Assembly: GCA_012838685.1 (NCBI GenBank)
Contig: DUOU01000188.1
Span: forward strand, 1-22,588
DNA length: 22,588 nucleotides
Source of the DNA: Bacteroidota bacterium
GTDB lineage: Bacteria; Bacteroidota; Bacteroidia; Bacteroidales; VadinHA17
Reading direction: 5' to 3'
The translations under genes and the position numbers were made by a program. Shown here one piece after another: positions 1 through 8,210 of the stretch. Below the pieces are notes generated by a model, which was not told the DNA's origin, searched no databases, and worked only from the letters and a program-made list of their open reading frames with translations. The first letter of the stretch is position 1. Each line of letters opens with the position of its first letter.

Positions 1-1
1 A

Positions 2-286
2 GCTATTTCTACCTCAGATATCAATCTTTTGAAAAGTGTGAAGGGGGTAGGTCTGAAAACAGCCCAAAGAATAGTTGTTGACTTAAAGGATAAGGTTGAT
101 AAACAAGGATTAGCAAACGAATTATTTGTTTTAGCGGACAATACCACCAAAGAAGGAGCGTTATCTGCTTTAGTGATGTTGGGTTTTGCGAAAGCGACCG
201 TTGAAAAAGTACTTGACAATATTGTTAGGAAAGAAAAAGGGCTCTCTGTGGAGGATCTTATAAAACGAGCGCTAAAAAATATGTAA
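2..286 (+). CDS. ruvA: Holliday junction branch migration protein RuvA, C-terminal part (5' truncated)
   Basis: Only the last 94 codons lie in the window; the gene starts to the left of base 1 and is open in frame from base 2. RuvA binds four-way DNA junctions as a tetramer and loads the RuvB motor for branch migration in recombinational repair. The visible part shows the second helix-hairpin-helix (VKGVGLKTAQRIVVDLKDK) and, after a short linker, the C-terminal three-helix domain III (ALSALVMLGFAKATVEKVL) that contacts RuvB. The stop is TAA at 284-286. sprA begins 9 bases later in the same reading frame, so the two are probably cotranscribed. Nothing looks degraded. Confidence 0.93.
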   Translation, partial: AISTSDINLLKSVKGVGLKTAQRIVVDLKDKVDKQGLANELFVLADNTTKEGALSALVMLGFAKATVEKVLDNIVRKEKGLSVEDLIKRALKNM

Positions 287-295
287 TACAGAATA

Positions 296-3200
296 TTGGT
301 CGTATTGGGCTTAAACGAATCATATAGAAAATATCCGGTATGTCGCTTTTCCTTGCTGTTTGTCCTGCTGTTGTCGTTGACAAATTTTGCTGTCGGACAG
401 GATCAAACGGAACCGAATCAGCAGGAACAATCGGTATTAAAACTTAACGATGTTTCCACTTTTCCGTGGGATCAGCCTCCCAGTTCCCCCTTTTTTTTGG
501 ATAATCCGTCAAATATCCGCTCTTCAGTAGTTTATGATCCCGAAAAAAACGAATATATAATATATCAGAAGGTAGGCTCACTTGATTATCGTATGCCGGT
601 TCGCATGTCTCCCGAAGAGTACAGGAAATATGAATATGAAAGAACTATCAAGGATTATTGGAACCGGAGAATAAGTGGACGAGAAGAGAGTTTCAGATCA
701 AACCTGATTCCCCAGATAGAGGTGGGTGGTGAGGCATTTGACAAAATTTTTGGCAGCAATACAATAAATATCGTTCCCCAGGGGTCAGCGGAATTAATTT
801 TTGGTGTCAACATATCCCATATCGAGAACAACACTCTTTCAGAGAAATTGAGGACAACGACAACGTTCGATTTTGAGGAAAAAATACAGATGAACGTCAC
901 CGGTTCCATAGGGGAGAAAATGGAGCTGGGCATAAATTATAATACCGATGCGTTGTTCGACTTTGAAAATAGGACCAAGTTGCAGTATGCGGGGGACGAG
1001 GACGAGATATTCAAAAAAATAGAGGCAGGCGATGTCACTTTGCCCCTGAAGGGTAGCCTGATAAACGGCAGTTATTCTCTTTTCGGCTTGAAAACCGAAA
1101 TGCAGTTCGGCAAATTGACAATGACAACGGTGTTATCACAGCAGAAAGGCGAGTCATCGGTTGTTCAGACTGTAGGCGGAGCCCAGCAACAGGAGTTTGA
1201 GATATCAGTCAGTGATTATGAGGCGAACCGCCATTTCTTTCTGTCGCAATACTTCCGCGATATATATGATAAAGCCCTGAAAACATTGCCCACGATCTCT
1301 TCCGGCGTAAATATAGAGAAAATAGAAGTTTGGGTAACCAATAAAACCAGTTCGTATGACAATGCCAGGAATATCGTCGCTTTTATGGATTTAGCGGAAA
1401 ACAGGGACCATATTTATAACACTGTTCCCGAATTTCAGCCAACCGGAGGCCAAATTGCCCCGTCCAATTCAACCAATGGATTGTACGAAAGCCTGAACTC
1501 TGTTTACGGCGGTATCAGAAATGTTGATCAGGTCACCAACATTTTGAGCGCGTTGGGTTCCTCGTTCCAGATAGGCAGGGATTACGAAAAAATTGAAAAC
1601 GCCAGAAAACTGAATCCAACGGAATATACCCTAAACAAACAATTGGGATATATCTCCCTGAACGGAGCGTTAAATTCCGATGAGGTTCTCGCGGTTGCTT
1701 TCCAGTATACCCTTAACGGGGAGGTTTACCAGGTTGGGGAATTTTCCACTGACGGTATAGATGCGCCAAAGACCTTGGTAGTTAAGTTGATAAAAGGTAC
1801 CAGCTTATCGCCAAAATATCCTACATGGGACCTAATGATGAAAAACGTATATTCACTTGGGTCGGGTCAGGTTGATAGGAGCGATTTTGTTATGAACATT
1901 TTGTATGAAGACGCTAAGTCGGGCAACTCGATAAACTATCTTCCCGAGGGAAACCTTCAGGACAAAATTTTGCTACAGGTACTGGGGCTGGATAATTTGA
2001 ACTCAAACGGTGACTGGAAATCGGATGGTGTATTCGATTTTATTGAGGGAGTTACTGTTGCCTCAGCTCGGGGCCGGGTAATTTTTCCCGTTGTGGAGCC
2101 GTTTGGTTCTTATTTGGCCAGTCAGATCACAAGTGACGCTATGGTCAAAAAATATGTGTTCCAGGAACTGTATGACTCAACCCAAACCAGGGCGAAACAG
2201 ATAGCGGAAAAGGATAAATTCCTTTTGTCGGGCACTTTCACCTCACAGTCGGGGTCTGAAATTTATCTCAATACCATGAATATTGCCAAAGGATCGGTGG
2301 TTGTTACCGCCAACGGGGTGACGTTGACGGAGAACGTTGATTATACGGTGGATTATAATATGGGTTCGGTCACGGTCATAAATTCTTCGTTGCTGGAGTC
2401 GAGAACACCTATCTCAGTATCCGTGGAGAGCGAGCAGTATCTGGGTTATCAGACAAAAACATTATTGGGTACACACCTCAATTACAAATATTCCAAAGAT
2501 CTTGAAATAGGAGCGACCCTGTTACATTTAGGCGAAAAGCCGTATACCCAAAAGGTGGTTTATGGAGAGGAGCCCATATCGAACACGATCTGGGGCCTTG
2601 ATATGTCGTATAGAAAGGAATCAAACATGATTACCAATATTATCGACAATATTCCCTTGATCGAGACCAAAACACCGTCAACAATATCTTTTTTTGGTGA
2701 GTTTGCCCAGCTTTTGCCGGGACAATCGAAAGCTATCGACGACAACGCATATATTGATGATTTTGAATCAAGCGAGATACCTCTTGATCTAAGGTCGTAC
2801 AGTGCATGGTCGCTGGCCAGTATTCCGCAGGGACAGAGTCGTCTGTTTCCCGAGGCCTCCCTGAATAACGATCTAATGAGTGGATATAACAGGGCGAAAC
2901 TGGCATGGTTTGTTATAGACCCTCTATTTTTGAGAAACGGCTCCACAACGCCCGACAACATCAAGCGCAACCCTGACCTTCAGTCGAGCCACTTTGTCAG
3001 GGAGATCTATGAAAACGAGATTTTTCCCAACAGGGAGAGTGTAACAGGGTTTAACACAACTATAACTGTTCTTAATCTTTCCTATTATCCTGAGGAAAAG
3101 GGACCGTATAACTATGATGCCGAACCAAGTATTTATTCGGAGGGCATTGGCCCGCGAGGAACTTTAAATGATCCCGCTTCGCGTTGGGGCGGAATAATGA

Positions 3201-6200
3201 GGGAGGTGCTGACTACCGATTTTGAGACTTCAAATATCCAATATATAGAGTTTTGGTTGATGGATCCCTTTGTGGAGAACAGCGATCATCTTGGTGGAGA
3301 TTTTTATATTAATCTTGGTGATATATCCGAAGATGTTCTTAAAGACTCTAGAAAGAGTTTTGAAAACGGACTCCCTACCGGCGCACAAGTAGTAAACGTA
3401 GACACAACCGCATGGGGACGGGTTCCTTCGGTGCAGTCGGTTGTAGATGCTTTTGATAACGATTCAGAGTCAAGATTGTACCAGGATGTCGGCTTTGATG
3501 GTCTGATGAACAGTGATGAGCGGACATTTTTCATAGATTATCTCCAGTCGGCCCAAACCATTGTTGACCCGGATGTATATGAAAACATTCTGGAAGATCC
3601 CTCTTCCGATGACTTTCATTATTATAGGGGAACCGATTATGATATTTATGGTTTGGGGATTCTTGAGCGATACAAGAAATTCAACGGACTGGAACGTAAC
3701 TCGCCTACCCCGGAGATGTCGGATGAGAGTTATTCCACGTCGGGTACGACCATTCCTGATATGGAGGATATAGATAACGACAACACATTGAACGAAACGG
3801 AGGCCTATTATCAGTACAGGATAAGTATGCGCCCCCAGGATATGGCGGTGGGGACAAATTATATTGTAGATGAAGTAAAGTATGAGGCCACCTTTGCCAA
3901 TGGAGAAAAGTCGCCCGTAACCTGGTATCAGTTCAGAATACCGATATCGGAATATGAAAAGAGTGTTGGTGCTATAAGCGACTTTAAGTCGATACGTTTC
4001 ATGAGGATGTTTCTGACCGGCTTTGAAGAGCCGCTCTTCATGAGGTTCGCTGAGTTGAATCTGGTCAGGGCAGAGTGGAGAAAGTACAATGTAACTTCTT
4101 TTGAGGGAGGAGAGAGGGTAACCGTGCCCGAGATGGATGATGGGTCGTTTGAGATAGGATCGGTAAATATTGAGGACAACTCGGGCAAGACACCGGTAAA
4201 TTATGTATTACCGCCGGGAGTAGATAGGGTAAAAGATCCCACAAACACTCAACTTGTCCAGTTGAACGAACAGGCAATGGTGCTGAAAGTTCAGGATCTC
4301 GCCGATGGGGATGGAAGGGCGGCTTATAAGACAATCTCGCTGGATATGAGAAAATATCGTAAACTGAAAATGGATGTTCATGCCGAAGCTTTGACCGGAC
4401 AGACGCTCGGTGATAATGATCTCTCGGTATTTATCAGGATAGGATCAGATTACAAAAACAACTTTTATGAGTATGAGATACCGGTAAAAGTAACGCCACC
4501 GGGATTTTATAACAACGATTCCGGATCCGACAGATTAATTGTCTGGCCCAAAGAAAACAGATTCGAGATAGATCTTTCCGTTTTGCAGGAAGTTAAGCAA
4601 GAAAGAAACCTTGCAATGAAAACAGGGGGCTCAAACCTGAGCCTGACCGATGTATACACAACGGAAACAGGTTCCGGTCACCGCATTTCGGTCGCGGGAA
4701 ATCCCACTTTAAGCAACGTTAAGATAATATTGATAGGTGTAAGGAATCCCATACAGACAAGAAACAACGGTAATGATGATGGTTTTTCCAAATCGGGAGA
4801 GATTTGGGTAAACGAACTTTGTCTGAGCGACTTCAACAATGAAGGAGGATGGGCCGCGAACGCTCAGCTACGGGCTAGTTTGGCCGATCTGGCCACAGTG
4901 AACCTTGCGACCCAGGCGAGCACCCCGGGGTGGGGAAGTATCAGTTCAAAGGTGGACCAAAGGAGCATGGAGCAGGTAATGAAATATGATCTTTCTTCAA
5001 CCATAGAACTTGGAAAGTTCTTTCCCGAAGGGTTTATCCGATTGCCTGTTTATGTTGGATTTTCGGAAACAGAGGTTATTCCGGAATATAATCCTCTCGA
5101 TCCCGATGTCTATCTTGATGATGTGCTGGACAATATAACCAATAGGAGAGAACGCGATTCCATAAAAAATATTACAACGGAGTATACCCAGCGCAAAAGC
5201 ATCAACATCAGCAACGCCGGAATAACCAAAAGGGGAGAGAAAAGCTATCCTTGGTCTCCTTCCAATATAAGTGTCAATTATACCTATAATGAGATCTACA
5301 ACAGCAACGCCACAACTGAAAGGGATGTTGAGAAGAGTTACAAGGGGAGCATAAACTATAATTATAACCCCAACCCTAAAAATGTTGTTCCATTCAAGAA
5401 TGTTGCCTTCCTTAATGCTCCGGTTTTCAGGATAATAAAAGACATCAATTTTTATCCTATGCCAAGGAACATATCCTACCGAACAGAATTGTACAGATAT
5501 TATAATGAGGTGATTACCAGAAATATCTTGAATCCATATTTCCTTGTGACACCAACATACGACAAGGAGTTCGCTATGAGCAGGATTTTTGACCTCAAAT
5601 ATGATCTTACCAGACAGTTGAAAGTCGATTTTTCATCTACCAATATGGCGATAATTGATGAACCGTTCGGGGCAGTTGACAAGAAACGTTATGAATCCGA
5701 ATATGCTCATTGGAAGGATTCGGTGATGGTCAACCTCAAGAATCTCGGGAGAAAAACAAATTATTACCACAGTTTCAACGCGACATACACTTTGCCCATA
5801 AACAAGATTCCGCTCCTGACATGGGTAAACGCTAATGCAAGGTTTAGTTCCGACTATTCGTGGAAAGTGGGAACACTTTATCCCAATGATATGGGGATAA
5901 ATATTGGCAATACCATAGAGAACGGCAGTGATCTCACAATGACCGCAATGGCAAATCTGGCCACACTATATACAAAATCATCTTTTCTCAAGAACATTGA
6001 AAACAATACCCGACCCGGAGCATCGGCAAATATGCAACGGGAATACAAAACAGAGGTATTCGCGTTGAAGAACGTAACTTTAAGATCAGGAAACATTAGG
6101 CGGATATCGCACAACTTAAGGACCGAGGATGTTACTGTAACGGTTACAGACAGCGAAGGGCAGATTGTTGAGGGTGAGATGGAGGTCCTGAATGAGAACA

Positions 6201-7717
6201 GGGTCAGTTTCACCCCCAACAGAGATGCGCAGGGAGTTCAGATAGTTGTTGAGGGCCGGGTTCCTGTCAGCAGGGGAGCCTTGGTTGTTATGGGAGAATA
6301 TTTTGCCAGGGCGCTTATGGGGATCAGGTCGGTTTCACTTACCCTAACTTCCTCAAGCGGTCAATTATTGCCGGGGTACCTTCCTGGATCCGACTTTATG
6401 GGATTATCAACATACAATAATTTCAGATCTCCGGGAATACCTTTTATTTTGGGTGTGGCAGATAAGGGTTTCTTCGATAATGCCGTAGCGAGAGGGTTGA
6501 TCACAACCGATACTTTGCAGACAATTGCCGCAAGTATCAAGAATCAGATAAATATTTCCGCCAGAAGCATGGTAGAACCTTTTCCCGGCCTTAGGATAGA
6601 TTTGACAGCCGATAGGAGGTTCAACGAAATAAATAGCGCCTACTATATAGCTGATAGGTTTGGGAACTTTCCGGAGAGTACCCGTAACAGAACTTTATCT
6701 GGCGCCTTTTCAATGTCGGTCATCTCCTGGGGAACAGCTTTCGAGAAACTGGACTCCAAAGATGGTTATGCTTCGCCCACTTTCCAGATGTTCAAGGAAA
6801 ATCTTTCGGTTATATCCGCCCGCAGGGCGGAACTCAGGTCGGAAATCGATTCCGAATATGATCCAACTTTTGATCCGACCTCCGGAGGTACCCTTGACGG
6901 AGAGTACAAAAGCGGGTACGGCAGAACCTCCAGTGAGGTAATGATACCGGCGTTTCTTTCGGCTTATACACAAACTGATCCGGCAAATGTATCGCTTGAC
7001 ATGTTTCCCTCGGCACTGAAGATGATGCCAAACTGGAGAATAACCTTCGATGGGCTTTCCAAGTTTGGTTTTATACAACAATATTTCAACTCGATAACGT
7101 TGTCCCACCAATATCGCAGCACTTATCAGATAGGCAGTTACGTAACAAACTTGGATTTTGTCGCCTCCTCTAATGGTATGACCTCGGCAAGGGATCTCCA
7201 GGGCAATTTTGTAACAAAATATGAGATCAACTCTGTTACCATAACCGAACAATTCAGTCCGTTGATCAATATCGACATGAACTGGAAGAACAGTCTATCG
7301 ACCCGGTTTGAGGTAAAGAGGTCGAGAACAGTAGCCCTTATATTGAGCAGCAATCAGGTAACAGATTCCAGGGTCAAGGAGATTACGTTTGGTGCCGGAT
7401 ATAGGTTTGATGATGTCAGTATTGTGTTGAATACCGGAGGACGCCAGCGTGCCCTGAAAAGCGATCTTAACCTGAACATTGACTTTTCGATACGGGACAA
7501 CAAGGCTATCGCCAGGAAACTTATTGAAGATGTGGATCAACCGGTGTCAGGTCAAACTGTGTTCGCTGCGGGTTTGAGTGCTGATTATGTTTTGAGCGAC
7601 AGGTTTAAACTGCAATTTTACGCCGACCATAATTTCAATGATCCGTTCGTGGCCACAACATATGCCACCTCCAACACCAGTTTCGGGTTTAGCCTGCAAT
7701 TTACCTTGGTTCAATAG
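296..7717 (+). CDS. sprA: SprA/Sov, giant outer-membrane translocon of the type IX secretion system
   Basis: About 2,473 residues, matching the size of SprA (Flavobacterium) and Sov (Porphyromonas), which form a single-chain, very large beta-barrel through which T9SS cargo crosses the outer membrane. It is also needed for gliding in gliding species. A signal peptide is clear: basic stretch near residue 11, hydrophobic core LLFVLLLSLTNF, likely cleavage after AVG (residue 34). Family signatures seen include DDFESSEIPLDLRSYSAWS near residue 820, GEIWVNELCLSDF near 1500, LPGYLPGSDFMGLS near 2026 and MPNWRITFDGLSKFGF near 2244. The chain ends in an aromatic, barrel-type strand (FGFSLQFTLVQ). No in-frame ATG lies between the ruvA stop and the signal peptide, so the start is TTG at 296 or TTG at 305. 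Order ruvA-sprA-gcvH is, to my knowledge, common in Bacteroidota. The long reading frame is intact. Confidence 0.95.
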   Translation: MVVLGLNESYRKYPVCRFSLLFVLLLSLTNFAVGQDQTEPNQQEQSVLKLNDVSTFPWDQPPSSPFFLDNPSNIRSSVVYDPEKNEYIIYQKVGSLDYRMPVRMSPEEYRKYEYERTIKDYWNRRISGREESFRSNLIPQIEVGGEAFDKIFGSNTINIVPQGSAELIFGVNISHIENNTLSEKLRTTTTFDFEEKIQMNVTGSIGEKMELGINYNTDALFDFENRTKLQYAGDEDEIFKKIEAGDVTLPLKGSLINGSYSLFGLKTEMQFGKLTMTTVLSQQKGESSVVQTVGGAQQQEFEISVSDYEANRHFFLSQYFRDIYDKALKTLPTISSGVNIEKIEVWVTNKTSSYDNARNIVAFMDLAENRDHIYNTVPEFQPTGGQIAPSNSTNGLYESLNSVYGGIRNVDQVTNILSALGSSFQIGRDYEKIENARKLNPTEYTLNKQLGYISLNGALNSDEVLAVAFQYTLNGEVYQVGEFSTDGIDAPKTLVVKLIKGTSLSPKYPTWDLMMKNVYSLGSGQVDRSDFVMNILYEDAKSGNSINYLPEGNLQDKILLQVLGLDNLNSNGDWKSDGVFDFIEGVTVASARGRVIFPVVEPFGSYLASQITSDAMVKKYVFQELYDSTQTRAKQIAEKDKFLLSGTFTSQSGSEIYLNTMNIAKGSVVVTANGVTLTENVDYTVDYNMGSVTVINSSLLESRTPISVSVESEQYLGYQTKTLLGTHLNYKYSKDLEIGATLLHLGEKPYTQKVVYGEEPISNTIWGLDMSYRKESNMITNIIDNIPLIETKTPSTISFFGEFAQLLPGQSKAIDDNAYIDDFESSEIPLDLRSYSAWSLASIPQGQSRLFPEASLNNDLMSGYNRAKLAWFVIDPLFLRNGSTTPDNIKRNPDLQSSHFVREIYENEIFPNRESVTGFNTTITVLNLSYYPEEKGPYNYDAEPSIYSEGIGPRGTLNDPASRWGGIMREVLTTDFETSNIQYIEFWLMDPFVENSDHLGGDFYINLGDISEDVLKDSRKSFENGLPTGAQVVNVDTTAWGRVPSVQSVVDAFDNDSESRLYQDVGFDGLMNSDERTFFIDYLQSAQTIVDPDVYENILEDPSSDDFHYYRGTDYDIYGLGILERYKKFNGLERNSPTPEMSDESYSTSGTTIPDMEDIDNDNTLNETEAYYQYRISMRPQDMAVGTNYIVDEVKYEATFANGEKSPVTWYQFRIPISEYEKSVGAISDFKSIRFMRMFLTGFEEPLFMRFAELNLVRAEWRKYNVTSFEGGERVTVPEMDDGSFEIGSVNIEDNSGKTPVNYVLPPGVDRVKDPTNTQLVQLNEQAMVLKVQDLADGDGRAAYKTISLDMRKYRKLKMDVHAEALTGQTLGDNDLSVFIRIGSDYKNNFYEYEIPVKVTPPGFYNNDSGSDRLIVWPKENRFEIDLSVLQEVKQERNLAMKTGGSNLSLTDVYTTETGSGHRISVAGNPTLSNVKIILIGVRNPIQTRNNGNDDGFSKSGEIWVNELCLSDFNNEGGWAANAQLRASLADLATVNLATQASTPGWGSISSKVDQRSMEQVMKYDLSSTIELGKFFPEGFIRLPVYVGFSETEVIPEYNPLDPDVYLDDVLDNITNRRERDSIKNITTEYTQRKSINISNAGITKRGEKSYPWSPSNISVNYTYNEIYNSNATTERDVEKSYKGSINYNYNPNPKNVVPFKNVAFLNAPVFRIIKDINFYPMPRNISYRTELYRYYNEVITRNILNPYFLVTPTYDKEFAMSRIFDLKYDLTRQLKVDFSSTNMAIIDEPFGAVDKKRYESEYAHWKDSVMVNLKNLGRKTNYYHSFNATYTLPINKIPLLTWVNANARFSSDYSWKVGTLYPNDMGINIGNTIENGSDLTMTAMANLATLYTKSSFLKNIENNTRPGASANMQREYKTEVFALKNVTLRSGNIRRISHNLRTEDVTVTVTDSEGQIVEGEMEVLNENRVSFTPNRDAQGVQIVVEGRVPVSRGALVVMGEYFARALMGIRSVSLTLTSSSGQLLPGYLPGSDFMGLSTYNNFRSPGIPFILGVADKGFFDNAVARGLITTDTLQTIAASIKNQINISARSMVEPFPGLRIDLTADRRFNEINSAYYIADRFGNFPESTRNRTLSGAFSMSVISWGTAFEKLDSKDGYASPTFQMFKENLSVISARRAELRSEIDSEYDPTFDPTSGGTLDGEYKSGYGRTSSEVMIPAFLSAYTQTDPANVSLDMFPSALKMMPNWRITFDGLSKFGFIQQYFNSITLSHQYRSTYQIGSYVTNLDFVASSNGMTSARDLQGNFVTKYEINSVTITEQFSPLINIDMNWKNSLSTRFEVKRSRTVALILSSNQVTDSRVKEITFGAGYRFDDVSIVLNTGGRQRALKSDLNLNIDFSIRDNKAIARKLIEDVDQPVSGQTVFAAGLSADYVLSDRFKLQFYADHNFNDPFVATTYATSNTSFGFSLQFTLVQ

Positions 7718-7760
7718 AAAAGCCATTCAAATTTGGTTAATATCGTGGTTATAAAATACC

Positions 7761-7792
7761 TTTGATTAATTTGTATAAATATCCTATTTTTG
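7761..7792 (+). promoter_or_regulatory. Bacteroidota-type promoter of gcvH
   Basis: TTTG at 7761-7764 and TATTTTTG at 7785-7792 are 20 bases apart, an exact match to the Bacteroidota primary-sigma pattern TTTG-N19-21-TAnnTTTG. Transcription would start near 7797-7800, giving an untranslated leader of about 20 bases before the gcvH ATG at 7818. The 100-base gap after sprA shows no convincing terminator, so some readthrough from sprA is possible. Confidence 0.7.
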
Positions 7793-7817
7793 TCCAAACA
7801 ACATAAAATTAATTATA

Positions 7818-8201
7818 ATGAACATCATGAACACCCCGTCAAATTTATTTTATGCCGCAACCCATGAATGGCTTCGCATTGAAGGTGAAGAGGGTTATGT
7901 TGGAATTACTGATTTTGCCCAAAAAGAACTGGGAGATATAGTCTTTTTCGAGATTGATACTGTCGGAGAAACTCTTGAAAAGGATACTCCCTTTGGAACC
8001 GTTGAGGCGGTTAAAACCGTTTCGGACCTGCATATGCCCCTAAGCGGGGAGGTTCTTGAAGTAAATCCCGCACTTGAATCCTCTCCTAGTCTGGTAAACG
8101 AAGATCCATACGGAAAAGGATGGATTATCAGGATTAGAATAACTGACCATACCGGAAAAGAGACCCTTCTAAGCGCGGAACAATATCAGGAATTGACCTG
8201 A
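7818..8201 (+). CDS. gcvH: Glycine cleavage system H protein
   Basis: This 127-residue lipoyl carrier shuttles the aminomethyl group between the P, T and L proteins of the glycine cleavage complex in the cytoplasm. The family pattern is complete: the N-terminal HEWL motif (residues 16-19), GYVGITDFAQKELGDIVF, then the lipoylation segment GTVEAVKTVSDL with the modified lysine at residue 66, and NEDPYGKGWI near the end. Length is normal for the family. ATG at 7818 is used; a second ATG at residue 4 (7827) is also possible. The partner genes gcvP and gcvT are not in the window. The gene converges on infB with 9 bases between the stop codons. Confidence 0.95.
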   Translation: MNIMNTPSNLFYAATHEWLRIEGEEGYVGITDFAQKELGDIVFFEIDTVGETLEKDTPFGTVEAVKTVSDLHMPLSGEVLEVNPALESSPSLVNEDPYGKGWIIRIRITDHTGKETLLSAEQYQELT

Positions 8202-8202
8202 T
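8185..8202 (+). terminator. Weak hairpin at the gcvH 3' end
   Basis: ATCAGG (8185-8190) pairs with CCTGAT (8197-8202) around a 6-base loop, overlapping the gcvH stop codon, and is followed by TTATTTG. The stem is only 6 bp and the tract is broken, so a role as a terminator is uncertain. It is the only hairpin of this kind in the short gap between the converging gcvH and infB. Confidence 0.25.
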
Positions 8203-8210
8203 TTATTTGA

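Noticed and set aside
6710..7252. 180-codon minus-strand frame inside sprA
   Set aside because: It lies wholly opposite the intact sprA frame, and its protein shows no domain, signal or repeated motif.
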